Shown here piece after piece: positions 1 through 12,246 of a stretch of DNA of 64,000 nt. The translations under genes were made by a program, and so were the position numbers. Within the stretch, counting starts at the first letter, position 1; each line of letters starts with the position of its first letter. The DNA is from Bordetella genomosp. 11. Its GTDB lineage: Bacteria > Pseudomonadota > Gammaproteobacteria > Burkholderiales > Burkholderiaceae_B. The stretch lies in NCBI RefSeq assembly GCF_002261215.1, contig NZ_NEVS01000004.1:4092001-4156000 (forward strand), given 5' to 3'. The notes under the pieces are model-generated. The model ran no database searches, had not been told where the DNA came from, and worked only from the letters and a program-made list of their open reading frames with translations.

Positions 1-1
1 G

Positions 2-802
2 CTCGATGCCGGCCAGTTCGCGCAAGCCTACGCCGACGCCGCGCAGGCGCGCTTTCCCAAGGAAGGCGTCAGTGTCGAGGCGGACACCGCGGGCGAAGAC
101 GTGCAGGTCCGCTGGTCGCTGCCGGATGGGCAGCAGGTCATGCAATCGCTGGGCAACGCCTACACCGCCTATACCAAGGCGCCGGCCGATCTGGAGGCCA
201 TCCTGGCCGCGCATCTGGACGCCGCGCCGGCGGCGGCCAAGCCGGACGCGGCCACGCGCCGCGCCGCGATCCTGCCGGTGATCAAGACCAGGATGTGGCT
301 TTCGTCCAGCACACGGCAATTGCAGGCGGCCGGCGCCGGCAATGGCGATCGCTTCGTCGCCGAACCGCTTGCCGACGAATTGATGACGGTCTATGTGGAA
401 GACCGTCCCGATGCCATGAGCTATGTCTCGCCGGACCACCTGGCCGGCCTGGAAGTGGCGCGCGAGGCCATGATGCCGCTGGCGCGGGACAACCTGCGCC
501 GCCTGCTGCCGCAATTGACCATCGAGGGCGAGGATGGCTGCTATGGCGTGCGCCTGGACGGCAACTACGACGCCAGCCTGGCGTTCCTGGTCGATGACTG
601 GCGCGACCGTGTAGAGATCGAAGGCGATCCGGTACTGGCGATTCCCGCGCGCGAGGAACTGCTGGTGTGCGGGACGAAAGACCGCCACGGCCAGAATCGC
701 ATACGGAATATCGCGGCGCATATCATGGCGCGCTCGCCCTATGGCCTGTCGGCGATGCTGTATGTGTGGCGCGACGGCGTTTTGACCCGCTACGAGGACT
801 GA
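2..802 (+). CDS. DUF1444 (YtpQ-like) family protein, 5'-truncated
   Basis: The reading frame is already open at the window's left edge, so the N-terminus is missing; about 266 codons are visible, ending in TGA at 800-802. The C-terminal half resembles the DUF1444/YtpQ family of soluble proteins of unknown function: a VYVEDRPDAMSYVS segment, a helix ending in ARDNLRRLLPQL, and a final part with ARSPYGLSAMLYVWRDG. No signal peptide or membrane segment lies in the visible part. The family's biochemical role is not known to me, so none is assigned. An internal ATG at 101 could be mistaken for the start, but homologous-looking coding sequence continues upstream of it. Confidence 0.75.
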   Translation, partial: LDAGQFAQAYADAAQARFPKEGVSVEADTAGEDVQVRWSLPDGQQVMQSLGNAYTAYTKAPADLEAILAAHLDAAPAAAKPDAATRRAAILPVIKTRMWLSSSTRQLQAAGAGNGDRFVAEPLADELMTVYVEDRPDAMSYVSPDHLAGLEVAREAMMPLARDNLRRLLPQLTIEGEDGCYGVRLDGNYDASLAFLVDDWRDRVEIEGDPVLAIPAREELLVCGTKDRHGQNRIRNIAAHIMARSPYGLSAMLYVWRDGVLTRYED

Positions 803-906
803 CGCCGCTGAGAAAGCGGCGATGCCGGTGCGCACGCAGGAATTCCCGACGGAGAGGTGACACCTAGCACTCCGGTGCCATGTCGCGTCTTCCAAGGAGC
901 TCTTCC

Positions 907-1719
907 ATGCAAAGCATTTCCGTGTTCACCCATTCCTACTTTCCAGCCAGCCTGGACCAAACGGAAAGAAACAGCGCCATAGGCACGCCACGGCTCGTCA
1001 CAGGCCGGCAACGGTCAGCCTCCGCGCCGCCGGCCGGGCGACGCGAGATCCCATCGATCATCTACCGCTTCAGGCGGGACGAGGCAGCCAGTGCCTACAG
1101 CAGCAGCGTCCCGGACCTGCGCGACACGCCGCAGCATCCTGCCCTTGCGGCGATACGTCATCAAATGCCCACCATCTGCACGGCTGGGCAGGCGCTACAG
1201 TGGAAGCCCGTTCCGGGGGTGGCGGAAACCCTGTCCGCGGTGGCCCACTATGCGCGAACCGCGAGCGCGGAAGAAAAAGACGCGGCCGGCGCGCTGCTGG
1301 ATCGCTACCTGAAGGCAGCGACCGGCCACCGCGTGGACGACATCGCGCTGTTCAAGACGGCGATCGATCGCACCCTGCGGGGCGAATCCCCCGCGGAAGT
1401 ACTCGGCGAGCTGGCCGAAAGCAGCCTGAAGCTGCCGCACTTCAATATCCGGGTGGACGGCTTGGAAGAACCGCCGGCAAAACACTTCGATAGCGTACTG
1501 CCCTCTTTCGCGGCGGGCAGCTACGACCACGGCCCGCTGGGACGCACGCTGCTGCTGGAAGGAGGACGGGCCCGTTTCGCCGGCCCCAGCCAGGCACAGC
1601 GCGTCGATAAGCTGCGCGAAGTCATCTTCGCTTTGCCGAATCCGCCGCTATCCGGAGAACCGCTGGACGGCATGGCCGACATCTTCCAGGCGCTGATGGC
1701 CCTGGGCATCGATATCTGA
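907..1719 (+). CDS. Hypothetical protein, possible secreted effector
   Basis: A 270-aa protein I do not recognise. I chose the ATG at 907 because AAGGAG lies 7 nt upstream; an in-frame ATG at 880 lacks such a site. The first ~75 residues are rich in Ser, Arg and Pro, low in predicted structure and without a hydrophobic signal peptide. The rest (about 85-270) looks helical and globular, with few Cys. An unstructured polar Ser-rich N-terminus on a small soluble orphan is typical of type III secretion substrates in Bordetella, but no secretion gene or chaperone is adjacent, so this is only a suggestion. It stands alone: a 104-bp gap separates it from the DUF1444 gene and the next gene is convergent. 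Confidence 0.7.
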   Translation: MQSISVFTHSYFPASLDQTERNSAIGTPRLVTGRQRSASAPPAGRREIPSIIYRFRRDEAASAYSSSVPDLRDTPQHPALAAIRHQMPTICTAGQALQWKPVPGVAETLSAVAHYARTASAEEKDAAGALLDRYLKAATGHRVDDIALFKTAIDRTLRGESPAEVLGELAESSLKLPHFNIRVDGLEEPPAKHFDSVLPSFAAGSYDHGPLGRTLLLEGGRARFAGPSQAQRVDKLREVIFALPNPPLSGEPLDGMADIFQALMALGIDI

Positions 1720-1730
1720 TCCGGCGTATC

Positions 1731-1754
1731 GAAAAGCCGGGGCCCCGCCCCGGC
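1731..1754 (-). terminator. Rho-independent terminator of the XRE regulator
   Basis: A perfect 7-bp stem (GCCGGGG / CCCCGGC, 1736-1742 with 1748-1754) and a 5-nt loop. Read on the minus strand it is followed directly by TTTTC. It lies 5 bp past the stop of the gene ending at 1760, in a convergent gap. Confidence 0.6.
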
Positions 1755-1759
1755 GCGCA

Positions 1760-2608
1760 TCACCGCTGAAGCTGCGCCGCCGCGCCGTCGGCCGGCTCGG
1801 CAAGCAGCATGATCAGCTTAAGATCGGCATGCGTGGCCAGGCGAAACGTTACCTGCTGGAAGCGCAGCAGTCCTTGCCGCGGATGCTGGAATTCCCGCAG
1901 CCCGCCTTCGCGTTCGACGACCGCATGGCGCGTCCACCAGTGCTCGAAGGCCGGGCTGTCCCGCAGCAGCGGGTCCAGCAGTTCGCGGACGTCCTGTTCG
2001 TCCAGATGCGGCCCGGCGTCATGGCGGAATTCGGCGACGGCGCGGCGTGCCCGCTGTTCCCAGTCGACGACCAGGCCGCGCGCGGCCGGATCCAGGAAGA
2101 TATAGCGCAACAGGTTGGGAGCCGGGTCGATGGCGGGCCAATTGTCGAACAGGTCCCGCATCGGTTCGTTATAGGCCATCACGTTCCAGGCGCGATCCAG
2201 TACATAGGCCGGCGCATCGATCGCCTCCACGCTGGCATCCAGGATGCCCGACACGCCCGTCGGCTCGTCGCGGGGATGCTGGGGATCCGCGCATTCGGCC
2301 AGTTCGAAAAGATAGGTGCGTTCCGCGCGGGCCAATTGCAGGACGCTGGCGATGCGGCCCCAGACGGCGGGCGAGACGGACACTTCCCTCCCCTGCTCGA
2401 TCCAGGTGTACCAGGTGACGCTGATGCCGCACAGCTGGGCGACCTCTTCGCGGCGCAGGCCGGGCGTGCGGCGGCGCAATCCGGCGGGCAAGCCCGCCAT
2501 CTGCGGCGTGATGCGCGCCCGGGCGGTGCGGATGAAATCGCCCAGGGTACGACGCCGCAGCGTGGCACCTTCGGCGGATAGGGCGTTCAAGGACGAAGCG
2601 TGCGACAT
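1760..2608 (-). CDS. XRE-family regulator with MmyB-like ligand-binding domain
   Basis: A 282-aa transcription factor. Residues ~20-85 form an XRE helix-turn-helix with the characteristic LRRRTPGLRREEVA stretch and GISVTWYTWIEQGR recognition region. Residues ~105-275 match the MmyB-like/MLTR ligand-binding (PAS-like) domain: a DAPAYVLDRAWNVMAYN segment, then DLFDNWP and RYIFLDP. Family members usually regulate a divergent neighbouring oxidoreductase and may bind a fatty-acid-like ligand. Here no such partner is divergent; the next gene upstream (RraA-like) is on the same strand and converges on this gene's promoter. Target and ligand are therefore unknown. Length is normal for the family. Confidence 0.88.
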   Translation of the reverse strand: MSHASSLNALSAEGATLRRRTLGDFIRTARARITPQMAGLPAGLRRRTPGLRREEVAQLCGISVTWYTWIEQGREVSVSPAVWGRIASVLQLARAERTYLFELAECADPQHPRDEPTGVSGILDASVEAIDAPAYVLDRAWNVMAYNEPMRDLFDNWPAIDPAPNLLRYIFLDPAARGLVVDWEQRARRAVAEFRHDAGPHLDEQDVRELLDPLLRDSPAFEHWWTRHAVVEREGGLREFQHPRQGLLRFQQVTFRLATHADLKLIMLLAEPADGAAAQLQR

Positions 2609-2717
2609 ACCAGGATAAGCAGGAATCTTGTACCTGTATGGTCCGGTATCTTACACGCCCTGCCTGTTCTCCGGCGCGGTACGCAACGCCTGCACGCGGG
2701 AGCGATCCCCGCGTAAT

Positions 2718-2736
2718 CGCCCCGCGCCGCGGGGCG
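2718..2736 (-). terminator. GC-rich hairpin after the RraA-like gene
   Basis: A perfect 8-bp stem (CGCCCCGC / GCGGGGCG) with a 3-nt loop starts 25 bp past the stop of the minus-strand gene ending at 2761. No T-run follows, so it is a weak terminator candidate at best. Confidence 0.3.
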
Positions 2737-2760
2737 TCCGTTCGCAGCCCGGGCGCGGCC

Positions 2761-3444
2761 TTATCGTTGAGCCGCCCCGGCGTACGCGGGGCTCTGCAGG
2801 TCGTGGTAACGGTATTTTTTGCGCGCCTCGTCCATGCGCATCCCGCCGCGGATGGCATCGCGCAGCTGTTTCTCCTGGCTGGCGATGTGCTCGGCCACAT
2901 CCAGGAGCTCGTCTTCCCTGACCTTGGGCAGGACCACGACGCCGTCGGCGTCGCCGCGCAGGATATCCCCCGGGTTGACCACCACGCCGCCGACGATGAC
3001 CGGGACTTCCAGCGCCTTCAGCTGGATACGGCCCTTGCCGGTGCGCATCCACGTGTCATGGCTGAAGATCGGATAGCCCAGCTCACGGCACAGCGCGACA
3101 TCGCGGTTATTGCCGTCGATGACCGTGCCGGCCATGCCGCGGCGATGGGCCAGCTCGGTCAGAATGTTGCCCCAGGTGCCCATTTCATCGCGGCCGCGGT
3201 TATCGATGACGATGACCCGTCCCGGCGGGACGTCGTCCATGTATTCCCCGACATTGCCGGTTTCGATGGTGGTGGGTTCGTACAGCACCGTGTACGCGCG
3301 TCCGGCCAGGCGAAAAGACGGATCGCAAGGCTTGATCTTGTAGCACTGCCCCACGATGCCCAGGCGATCCAGCGCATCGCTCAAGGCGCCGCAATCCAGC
3401 CTGGAGGCCCGTACGACATTGGCGTCGTTGGTATCGATATTCAT
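2761..3444 (-). CDS. RraA-like protein, possible 4-hydroxy-4-methyl-2-oxoglutarate aldolase family
   Basis: A 227-aa RraA-family protein. Members include aldolases/decarboxylases for 4-hydroxy-4-methyl-2-oxoglutarate and oxaloacetate, and the RNase E inhibitor RraA. Visible signatures are GxxxD-type VIDGNNRD (110-115) and the GGVVVNPGDILRGDADGVVV block (~150-172). The metal and substrate motif of the aldolases is D/E-x20-R-D; R114 and D115 are present, but the first position is Asn93 (WGN). The gene lies 27 bp downstream of a Bug-type receptor gene on the same strand, so both probably belong to a small carboxylate catabolic operon. The C-terminus (about 195-227) is basic and extends past the family core. 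Substrate is not predictable. Confidence 0.82.
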   Translation of the reverse strand: MNIDTNDANVVRASRLDCGALSDALDRLGIVGQCYKIKPCDPSFRLAGRAYTVLYEPTTIETGNVGEYMDDVPPGRVIVIDNRGRDEMGTWGNILTELAHRRGMAGTVIDGNNRDVALCRELGYPIFSHDTWMRTGKGRIQLKALEVPVIVGGVVVNPGDILRGDADGVVVLPKVREDELLDVAEHIASQEKQLRDAIRGGMRMDEARKKYRYHDLQSPAYAGAAQR

Positions 3445-3471
3445 GCATAGACTCCCTGGGCGTCGCGCCCG

Positions 3472-4449
3472 CTATTCGACGATGATGTTGGCCTTGCGGA
3501 TGACCGGCTGCCAGTAATCAATGTCCTCGCGCACCTGCCGGTCCAGTCCCGCGGGATCCAGGTACCAGCCGGATACGCCGGCGGCCGCCAGCGCCTCCTT
3601 GACCTTGGACGTCTGCAGCGACTTGCGCGCCGCATCGCTCAGGGCGGCCACCGCTTCCTTGGGAGTGCCGGCAGGGGCGAACAGCGCAACCCAGGCTTCC
3701 AGCTCGAACCCCGGGAAACCGGCTTCGGCCGTCGTGGGCACATCGGGCAGCATCGGAATGCGCGACTTGGCCGCGATGGCCAGCGGCCGCAGCCGCCCGG
3801 TGGTCACGAAGCCGGCCAGCGACGGCGGCGTGGCTACCGTCATCTGCACGTTGCCGCTCAGAACATCCTGTACCGCCGGGCCGGCGCCTTTGTAGGGCAC
3901 GTGCGTGATCTGCACGCCGGTCTTCTGCTTGAACAATTCCATGCCGATATGCGGCACGGAGCCATTGCCGGACGTCGCGTAGTTCAGTTCGCCGGGGTGG
4001 GCCCGGGCGTAATCGACCAGTTCCTTCAGGGTGTGGACGGGCAGCTTGGGATTGACGGCGATCACGTGCGGCGACGAGACCAGCATGGCAACCGGCGCGA
4101 AGTCCTTGACGGGATCCCAGTCCAGCTTGTGGAACATCACCGGATTGCCCACATGGAACATGGAATAACCCGCCAGCACCGTGTAGCCATCCGGCGCCGA
4201 GCGCGCGACATAGGATGCCGCGATATTGCCGCTGGCGCCCGCGCGGTTTTCGACGATGATGGACTGCTTCAGCATTTCGGCCATGGGCGGTGTAATTATG
4301 CGGACCACTTGGTCGATAATCCCTCCCGGCGGGACCGGCACGACCACGCGGATCGGACGTTCGGGATAGGTGGCGTGGCTGGGCGCGCCAAGGAAAATCG
4401 AAAGCAGGGCCGCTGCGGCCGCGAGCGCGGCCATTCGAGTACGTCGCAT
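3472..4449 (-). CDS. Bug-family (TctC) tripartite tricarboxylate receptor
   Basis: A 325-aa periplasmic solute-binding protein. It has an N-terminal signal peptide (RRTRMAALAAAAALLSIF, with cleavage near APSHA), then the Bug hallmark YPERPIRVVVPVPPGG and later motifs VENRAGASGNIAASYVA and THVPYKGAGPAVQD. Bug proteins bind carboxylates or other small organic solutes and are greatly expanded in Bordetella, mostly without cognate TctA/TctB membrane genes; none is present here either. A GAGGAG site precedes the ATG at 4449. It is divergent from the GntR gene, a likely regulator, and is followed by the RraA-like gene. Ligand unknown. Confidence 0.93.
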   Translation of the reverse strand: MRRTRMAALAAAAALLSIFLGAPSHATYPERPIRVVVPVPPGGIIDQVVRIITPPMAEMLKQSIIVENRAGASGNIAASYVARSAPDGYTVLAGYSMFHVGNPVMFHKLDWDPVKDFAPVAMLVSSPHVIAVNPKLPVHTLKELVDYARAHPGELNYATSGNGSVPHIGMELFKQKTGVQITHVPYKGAGPAVQDVLSGNVQMTVATPPSLAGFVTTGRLRPLAIAAKSRIPMLPDVPTTAEAGFPGFELEAWVALFAPAGTPKEAVAALSDAARKSLQTSKVKEALAAAGVSGWYLDPAGLDRQVREDIDYWQPVIRKANIIVE

Positions 4450-4490
4450 CGTGTCTCCTCGTAATAATTATTTGTATGCCTTCGGTAATT
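4450..4490. promoter_or_regulatory. AT-rich divergent regulatory region with AATAATTATT palindrome
   Basis: The 41-bp gap between the divergent Bug receptor and GntR genes is far more AT-rich than its surroundings. It contains the 10-bp palindrome AATAATTATT (4463-4472), and a related TAATTAT lies at 4486-4492 across the GntR start. These are candidate operator sites for the adjacent GntR regulator; the assignment is inference. Confidence 0.4.
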
Positions 4491-5183
4491 ATGAGTACAG
4501 AGTCTAAAATAATCAACATGGAGCAAAACCCTACCGCGGCGGTCAATACCCCGGAGCGCATACGGGCGCTGATCGAACGCGACATCGCCGAGGGCGCCCT
4601 CCCGCCGGGCATGCCGCTGGACGAAAAGGCGCTGGCGGCACGCTTCGAGGTATCGCGCACGCCGGTACGCGAGGCACTCCTGATGCTGGCCGCCCGCAAG
4701 CTGGTGGCCATCGTTCCGCGCGCGGGGACCTTCGTCTACAAGCCCGGCCCGGCCGAGCTGATCGCCCTGCTGGAATACCTGGGCGAGCTGGAAGGCGTGG
4801 CCGCGCGCCTGGCGGCGCAACGCATGACCGTGGCGCAACGCGAAGAGCTGGGCGCCCTGCACGCCCGGGCGGGCGCGCTGGCCACGAACGACGACCGCCC
4901 GCGCTACGAAGAAGCCAACCTGGCGCTGCACCGGCTGATCTACGCGGGCAGCGGCAACACCATCGTGCGCGACGAGATCGCCGATGCCCGGCTGCGACTG
5001 GCCAACTTCCGCCGCAATGTCTTCGACCAACCGGGCCGCCTGCGGGTCTCGTGCGCCGAACACGAAGCCATCGTGGCCGCCATCCGCGCGGGCGACGGCG
5101 AAGCCGCGGCGCAGGCCATGCGCGAGCACATCATCGGCAAGGGCAAGGCCTTCGCCGATCTGGTTCTGGCCAATTCACGGTGA
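4491..5183 (+). CDS. GntR-family (FadR subfamily) transcriptional regulator
   Basis: About 230 aa. The N-terminal winged helix (~15-80) contains LAARFEVSRTPVREALLMLAA, the classic GntR recognition region. It is followed by an all-helical FCD domain (~95-220) with the conserved HRLIYAGSGN and a late His in CAEHEAIVAAI, which in the family bind a metal and an organic acid. The start is uncertain: ATGs at 4476, 4491 and 4518 are in frame and none has a clear ribosome-binding site; I use 4491. It is divergent from the Bug receptor/RraA operon and 7 bp upstream of an EamA exporter, so it probably controls one or both in response to a carboxylate. Confidence 0.88.
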   Translation: MSTESKIINMEQNPTAAVNTPERIRALIERDIAEGALPPGMPLDEKALAARFEVSRTPVREALLMLAARKLVAIVPRAGTFVYKPGPAELIALLEYLGELEGVAARLAAQRMTVAQREELGALHARAGALATNDDRPRYEEANLALHRLIYAGSGNTIVRDEIADARLRLANFRRNVFDQPGRLRVSCAEHEAIVAAIRAGDGEAAAQAMREHIIGKGKAFADLVLANSR

Positions 5184-5190
5184 GCGCGCG

Positions 5191-6126
5191 ATGAACGTCC
5201 GGCTGTTCCTGGCGCTGCTGCTGCCGCCGTTCCTGTGGGGCAGCAATGCCATCGTGGGAAAGATGGCCGCCGGCCTGATACCGCCCATCACGCTGAACGT
5301 GCTGCGCTGGACCATGGCGCTGGCGGTGCTGTTGCCTTTCGCGATCCGCCGCATGGCGCGACACCGGGCAGCCCTGCGCGCGGAATGGCGGTCCATTGCC
5401 GTCGGAGGCTTCTGGGGCATTACCTGCTACAACGCCCTGCAGTACCTGGCCCTGACCACGTCCAATCCGATCAATACCTCGCTGATCGGTTCGTCCGCGC
5501 CTGTCTTCATCCTGCTGCTGGGGCGCCTGTTGTTCGGCGCCGCCATCGGCGCGCGCAGTGCCTGCGGCGCCGCCCTGTCGGTGGCGGGGGTGGCCTGGGT
5601 CATGCTGGGCGGCAGGCTGGACGGCCTGGATGCCGTTCATTTCGTGCGGGGCGATCTGTTCATGCTGGCCGGCACGTGTGCCTGGAGCATCTATACCTGG
5701 CTGCTGAAACGCCACCCGTCGCGCTTGCCGACGGACGTGCTGCTTTGCGCGCAGATCGTGGCGGGCCTGGGCTGGAGCCTGCCTTTCATGCTGGCCGAGC
5801 ATGCCTGGGGCGGCTATGCGCCCATGGCGATCGACTGGAAAACCGCCGCCATCGTCGGCTATATCGGCATATTCCCTTCGCTGGTGGCCTTCTTCTGCTG
5901 GCAGACCGCGGTGTCGCGCACGAGCCCGCAACAGCCGATATTCTTCATGAACCTGACGCCCATTTTCACGGTGCTGCTCTCGGTGGTGATGCTGGGGGTG
6001 GCCCCGCAACCCTATCACGCCGTCGGTCTGGCGTTGATCCTGGCCGGCATATTCCTGGCGCGCCAGGGCGGCGCGCGGCCGGCGCCGGCCGCCGCGCCGG
6101 CCCGGCGCGGCCAGGCCGGCCGCTGA
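5191..6126 (+). CDS. EamA/DMT-family inner-membrane transporter
   Basis: A 311-aa protein with about ten hydrophobic segments arranged as two EamA repeats (roughly 5-140 and 150-290). It begins with the typical FLALLLPPFLWGSNAI and carries RDLFMLAGTCAWSIYTWLLKR-like sequence at the start of repeat two. Members export amino acids, metabolites or drugs; the substrate cannot be told from sequence. It starts 7 bp after the GntR stop, so the two are likely co-transcribed. The last ~20 residues are a low-complexity Ala/Pro/Arg cytoplasmic tail. Confidence 0.9.
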   Translation: MNVRLFLALLLPPFLWGSNAIVGKMAAGLIPPITLNVLRWTMALAVLLPFAIRRMARHRAALRAEWRSIAVGGFWGITCYNALQYLALTTSNPINTSLIGSSAPVFILLLGRLLFGAAIGARSACGAALSVAGVAWVMLGGRLDGLDAVHFVRGDLFMLAGTCAWSIYTWLLKRHPSRLPTDVLLCAQIVAGLGWSLPFMLAEHAWGGYAPMAIDWKTAAIVGYIGIFPSLVAFFCWQTAVSRTSPQQPIFFMNLTPIFTVLLSVVMLGVAPQPYHAVGLALILAGIFLARQGGARPAPAAAPARRGQAGR

Positions 6127-6136
6127 GCGGCCGCGG

Positions 6137-9913
<3,777 letters not shown>

Positions 9914-10014
9914 GGGCGTTCCTGGTGGAAAGCGGGATGGATTGCAAAGAAGCAACCTGGAATGGTAACAAAGCGCGCGGAAATGCGGGACCGTGATAAA
10001 TTCCGCCCCCTCGA

Positions 10015-10212
10015 ACCGGTGCTTTCGACGCATCAGCGCGCCCTCGGCGCGCCGCGTGGAGAAAGATAAACGGGAAACAGGAAGGATCGCGACCGCCGCC
10101 CATGAAGCGCGCGGCACGGATGCCCAGCCTGTGCTGCCCCCGCAACGGTCATCTCGCCCGCCATCGATCCGTCCCTGGATCGCCGGCACGGCGGGACAGC
10201 CCGATACCGGCC
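10015..10212 (+). promoter_or_regulatory. Cobalamin (B12) riboswitch
   Basis: The leader carries the conserved landmarks of the adenosylcobalamin aptamer in order: CGGGAAACAGG (10071-10081), the B12-box-type core TGCCCCCGCAACGGT (10135-10149), and GACAGCCCGATACCGGCC (10195-10212), which closes the aptamer. About 100 bp separate it from the btuB ATG, and a GC-rich segment there could form the expression platform. B12 binding normally represses the downstream gene, so btuB and btuF should be induced by B12 shortage. The 5' boundary is approximate. Confidence 0.9.
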
Positions 10213-10311
10213 GGTTCGTCCGGGGAAGACGGACGGCACGAGGCGCTCGCGCCGCCGTCTTCCGATCCCTTGAACGACGTGCGGGGTCGCGCGTCATCAC
10301 CAGGTCTCGCT

Positions 10312-12237
10312 ATGAAGCCCCTCTTTACCCGGCGCTGCGCCGGGCTGTTCGCCTGTCTGGCCCCCGTCTGGGCCGCTGCCCAACAGAGCCCCTCTCCCGC
10401 CGCCACTCCGCCCGTCGCCCAGCTCGACACCGTCGTCGTCACCGCGACCCGGTCGGCCGAACCGCTGAAGGACGTACTGGGCGATGTCAGCGTCATCGAC
10501 CGCGCCACCCTGGAAAGCGCCGGCCAGAGCAGCCTGGCCGAAGTCCTGTCGCGCACCCACGGCATCGAGTACGCCAACAACGGCGGCCCGCAGACGGTCA
10601 CCAGCCTGTTCATGCGCGGCGCCAACAGCAACCAGACGCTGGTGCTGGTGGACGGCCAGCGCGTCAACAACGCCACCAACGGCCTGGCCGCGCTGAACGC
10701 CATCCCGACCAACAGCATCGACCGCGTGGAAATCGTGCGCGGCGCCGCCAGCAGCCTGTACGGCGCGGACGCGCTGGGCGGCGTGATCAACATCATCACC
10801 AAGCGCGACGCGGACCGCCCGCTATCGGCCTATACGACCGTCGGCGGCGGCACCTACGGCACCAGCAGCTACAGCGCGGGCCTGTCCGGCGCCGCGCAAG
10901 GGTGGACCTACAGCCTGTCCGGCGGCTACCAGCAAAGCCGGGGCTTCGATGCGACCAACGGCAAGAATTTCCTGCATAACCCGGACCGGGACAGCTACTA
11001 CGAGAACAACGTGGCCGGCTCGCTGGGCTACGAATGGATGCGCGGCCAGACACTGACGGCGCAGTTCTATCAGACCCACCTGAACGGCGGATACGACAAC
11101 GGCCAACCCTATTTCAACGACCGGTCCATCCAGGACCTGCAGGGCTATTCGCTGACCAGCACGAACCGGCTGACGGATACCTGGACCAGCACGCTGCGAG
11201 TCGGCAGCACGCTGGACCGCAACCGCAACGAAAACGCGCCCGCCGACGAGAATCCCTTCGACACGCCCAGCGGCAAGAGCACGTTCCGCACGCGCCAGAA
11301 CCAATACCTGTGGCAAAACGACCTGCAACTCACGAAAGACCAGAAGCTGACGCTGGCCTATGAACACCTGGACCAGCGCGTCGCCGGCGATATCGGCGAT
11401 TTCAACACCTTCCCCGTGACGTTCGGCGACTATGCACGGACCAGCCGCCATGTGAACTCGTTCACCGGCGTGTACCTGGGCGACTTCGGCGCCCACCATG
11501 TACAGGCCAGCCTGCGCAACGACGACAACTCGCAGTTCGGCAACCGCACGACCGGCGGCCTGACTTACGGCTACGACATCACCCGCGCGATCCGCGCGAC
11601 GGTGGGTGCCAATACGGGCTTTCGCGCGCCGAACTTCAACGAGCTTTACTGGCCCAACGACGGCGGCTTCGTCGGCAATCCCGACCTGAAACCGGAGACC
11701 TCGCGCAATATCGAGGCCGGCCTGCGCTACCAGGACGACGACACCGAACTGGGGGTGACCTACTATCACAACCGGGTCAAGAACCTGATCCTGAACGAGC
11801 CGACCGCCGACAATCCCTTTCTGTATCAGGCGGTCAACGTGTCGAATGCGCTGCTCGAAGGCGTCACGCTGACGGGGATGAAAAAGCTCGGCAACACCCG
11901 GCTGCGCGCCAGCCTGGACCTGAGCGATCCGCGCAATACGGATGAAGACACCCGCCTGCCGCAACGCGCGCGCAAGGTGCTGCGGCTGTCGGCCGACCAC
12001 CGCTTCGGCGATCTGCTGCTGGGCGCGGAGATGTATGCCAGCGGCAATCGGCTGGATGGCAGCGGGGTCCGCCTGGGCGGGTATACGCTGTATAACCTGG
12101 TGGCATCCTACGACCTGACGCGCAGCCTGCAGATGCAGGTCCGCTGGAACAACGTCTTCGACAAGGAGTACACCTTGGCCAACGGCTACAACACGCCCGG
12201 TTCGAATGCCTTCGTCAACCTGACCTGGCGCATGTAA
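10312..12237 (+). CDS. btuB: TonB-dependent vitamin B12 outer-membrane receptor
   Basis: A 641-aa outer-membrane transporter. It has a signal peptide (1-23, cleaved after AAA), then a TonB box DTVVVTA (39-45). The plug domain (~50-160) contains LVDGQRVNN and ends with the typical VEIVRGAASSLYGADALGG. A beta-barrel of alternating aromatic strands follows, ending in Met-preceded VNLTWRM rather than a terminal Phe or Trp. Length and plug sequence fit BtuB (E. coli 614 aa). The specificity is supported by the cobalamin riboswitch directly upstream and the btuF-like gene downstream. The frame is open from 10102, but that part overlaps the riboswitch; the ATG at 10312 gives a proper signal peptide. 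Confidence 0.93.
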   Translation: MKPLFTRRCAGLFACLAPVWAAAQQSPSPAATPPVAQLDTVVVTATRSAEPLKDVLGDVSVIDRATLESAGQSSLAEVLSRTHGIEYANNGGPQTVTSLFMRGANSNQTLVLVDGQRVNNATNGLAALNAIPTNSIDRVEIVRGAASSLYGADALGGVINIITKRDADRPLSAYTTVGGGTYGTSSYSAGLSGAAQGWTYSLSGGYQQSRGFDATNGKNFLHNPDRDSYYENNVAGSLGYEWMRGQTLTAQFYQTHLNGGYDNGQPYFNDRSIQDLQGYSLTSTNRLTDTWTSTLRVGSTLDRNRNENAPADENPFDTPSGKSTFRTRQNQYLWQNDLQLTKDQKLTLAYEHLDQRVAGDIGDFNTFPVTFGDYARTSRHVNSFTGVYLGDFGAHHVQASLRNDDNSQFGNRTTGGLTYGYDITRAIRATVGANTGFRAPNFNELYWPNDGGFVGNPDLKPETSRNIEAGLRYQDDDTELGVTYYHNRVKNLILNEPTADNPFLYQAVNVSNALLEGVTLTGMKKLGNTRLRASLDLSDPRNTDEDTRLPQRARKVLRLSADHRFGDLLLGAEMYASGNRLDGSGVRLGGYTLYNLVASYDLTRSLQMQVRWNNVFDKEYTLANGYNTPGSNAFVNLTWRM

Positions 12238-12246
12238 GGCGCGGCG

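Noticed and set aside
1091..1530. Alternative frames over the 907-1719 gene
   Set aside because: They lack ribosome-binding sites and consist of Arg/Pro/Ala-rich shadow sequence.
9914..10300. N-terminal extension of metH
   Set aside because: It would run antisense through the riboswitch and is unlike any MetH N-terminus; GTG at 9913 has a ribosome-binding site.
10102..10311. N-terminal extension of the btuB frame
   Set aside because: It overlaps the cobalamin riboswitch and would remove the signal peptide from the N-terminus.
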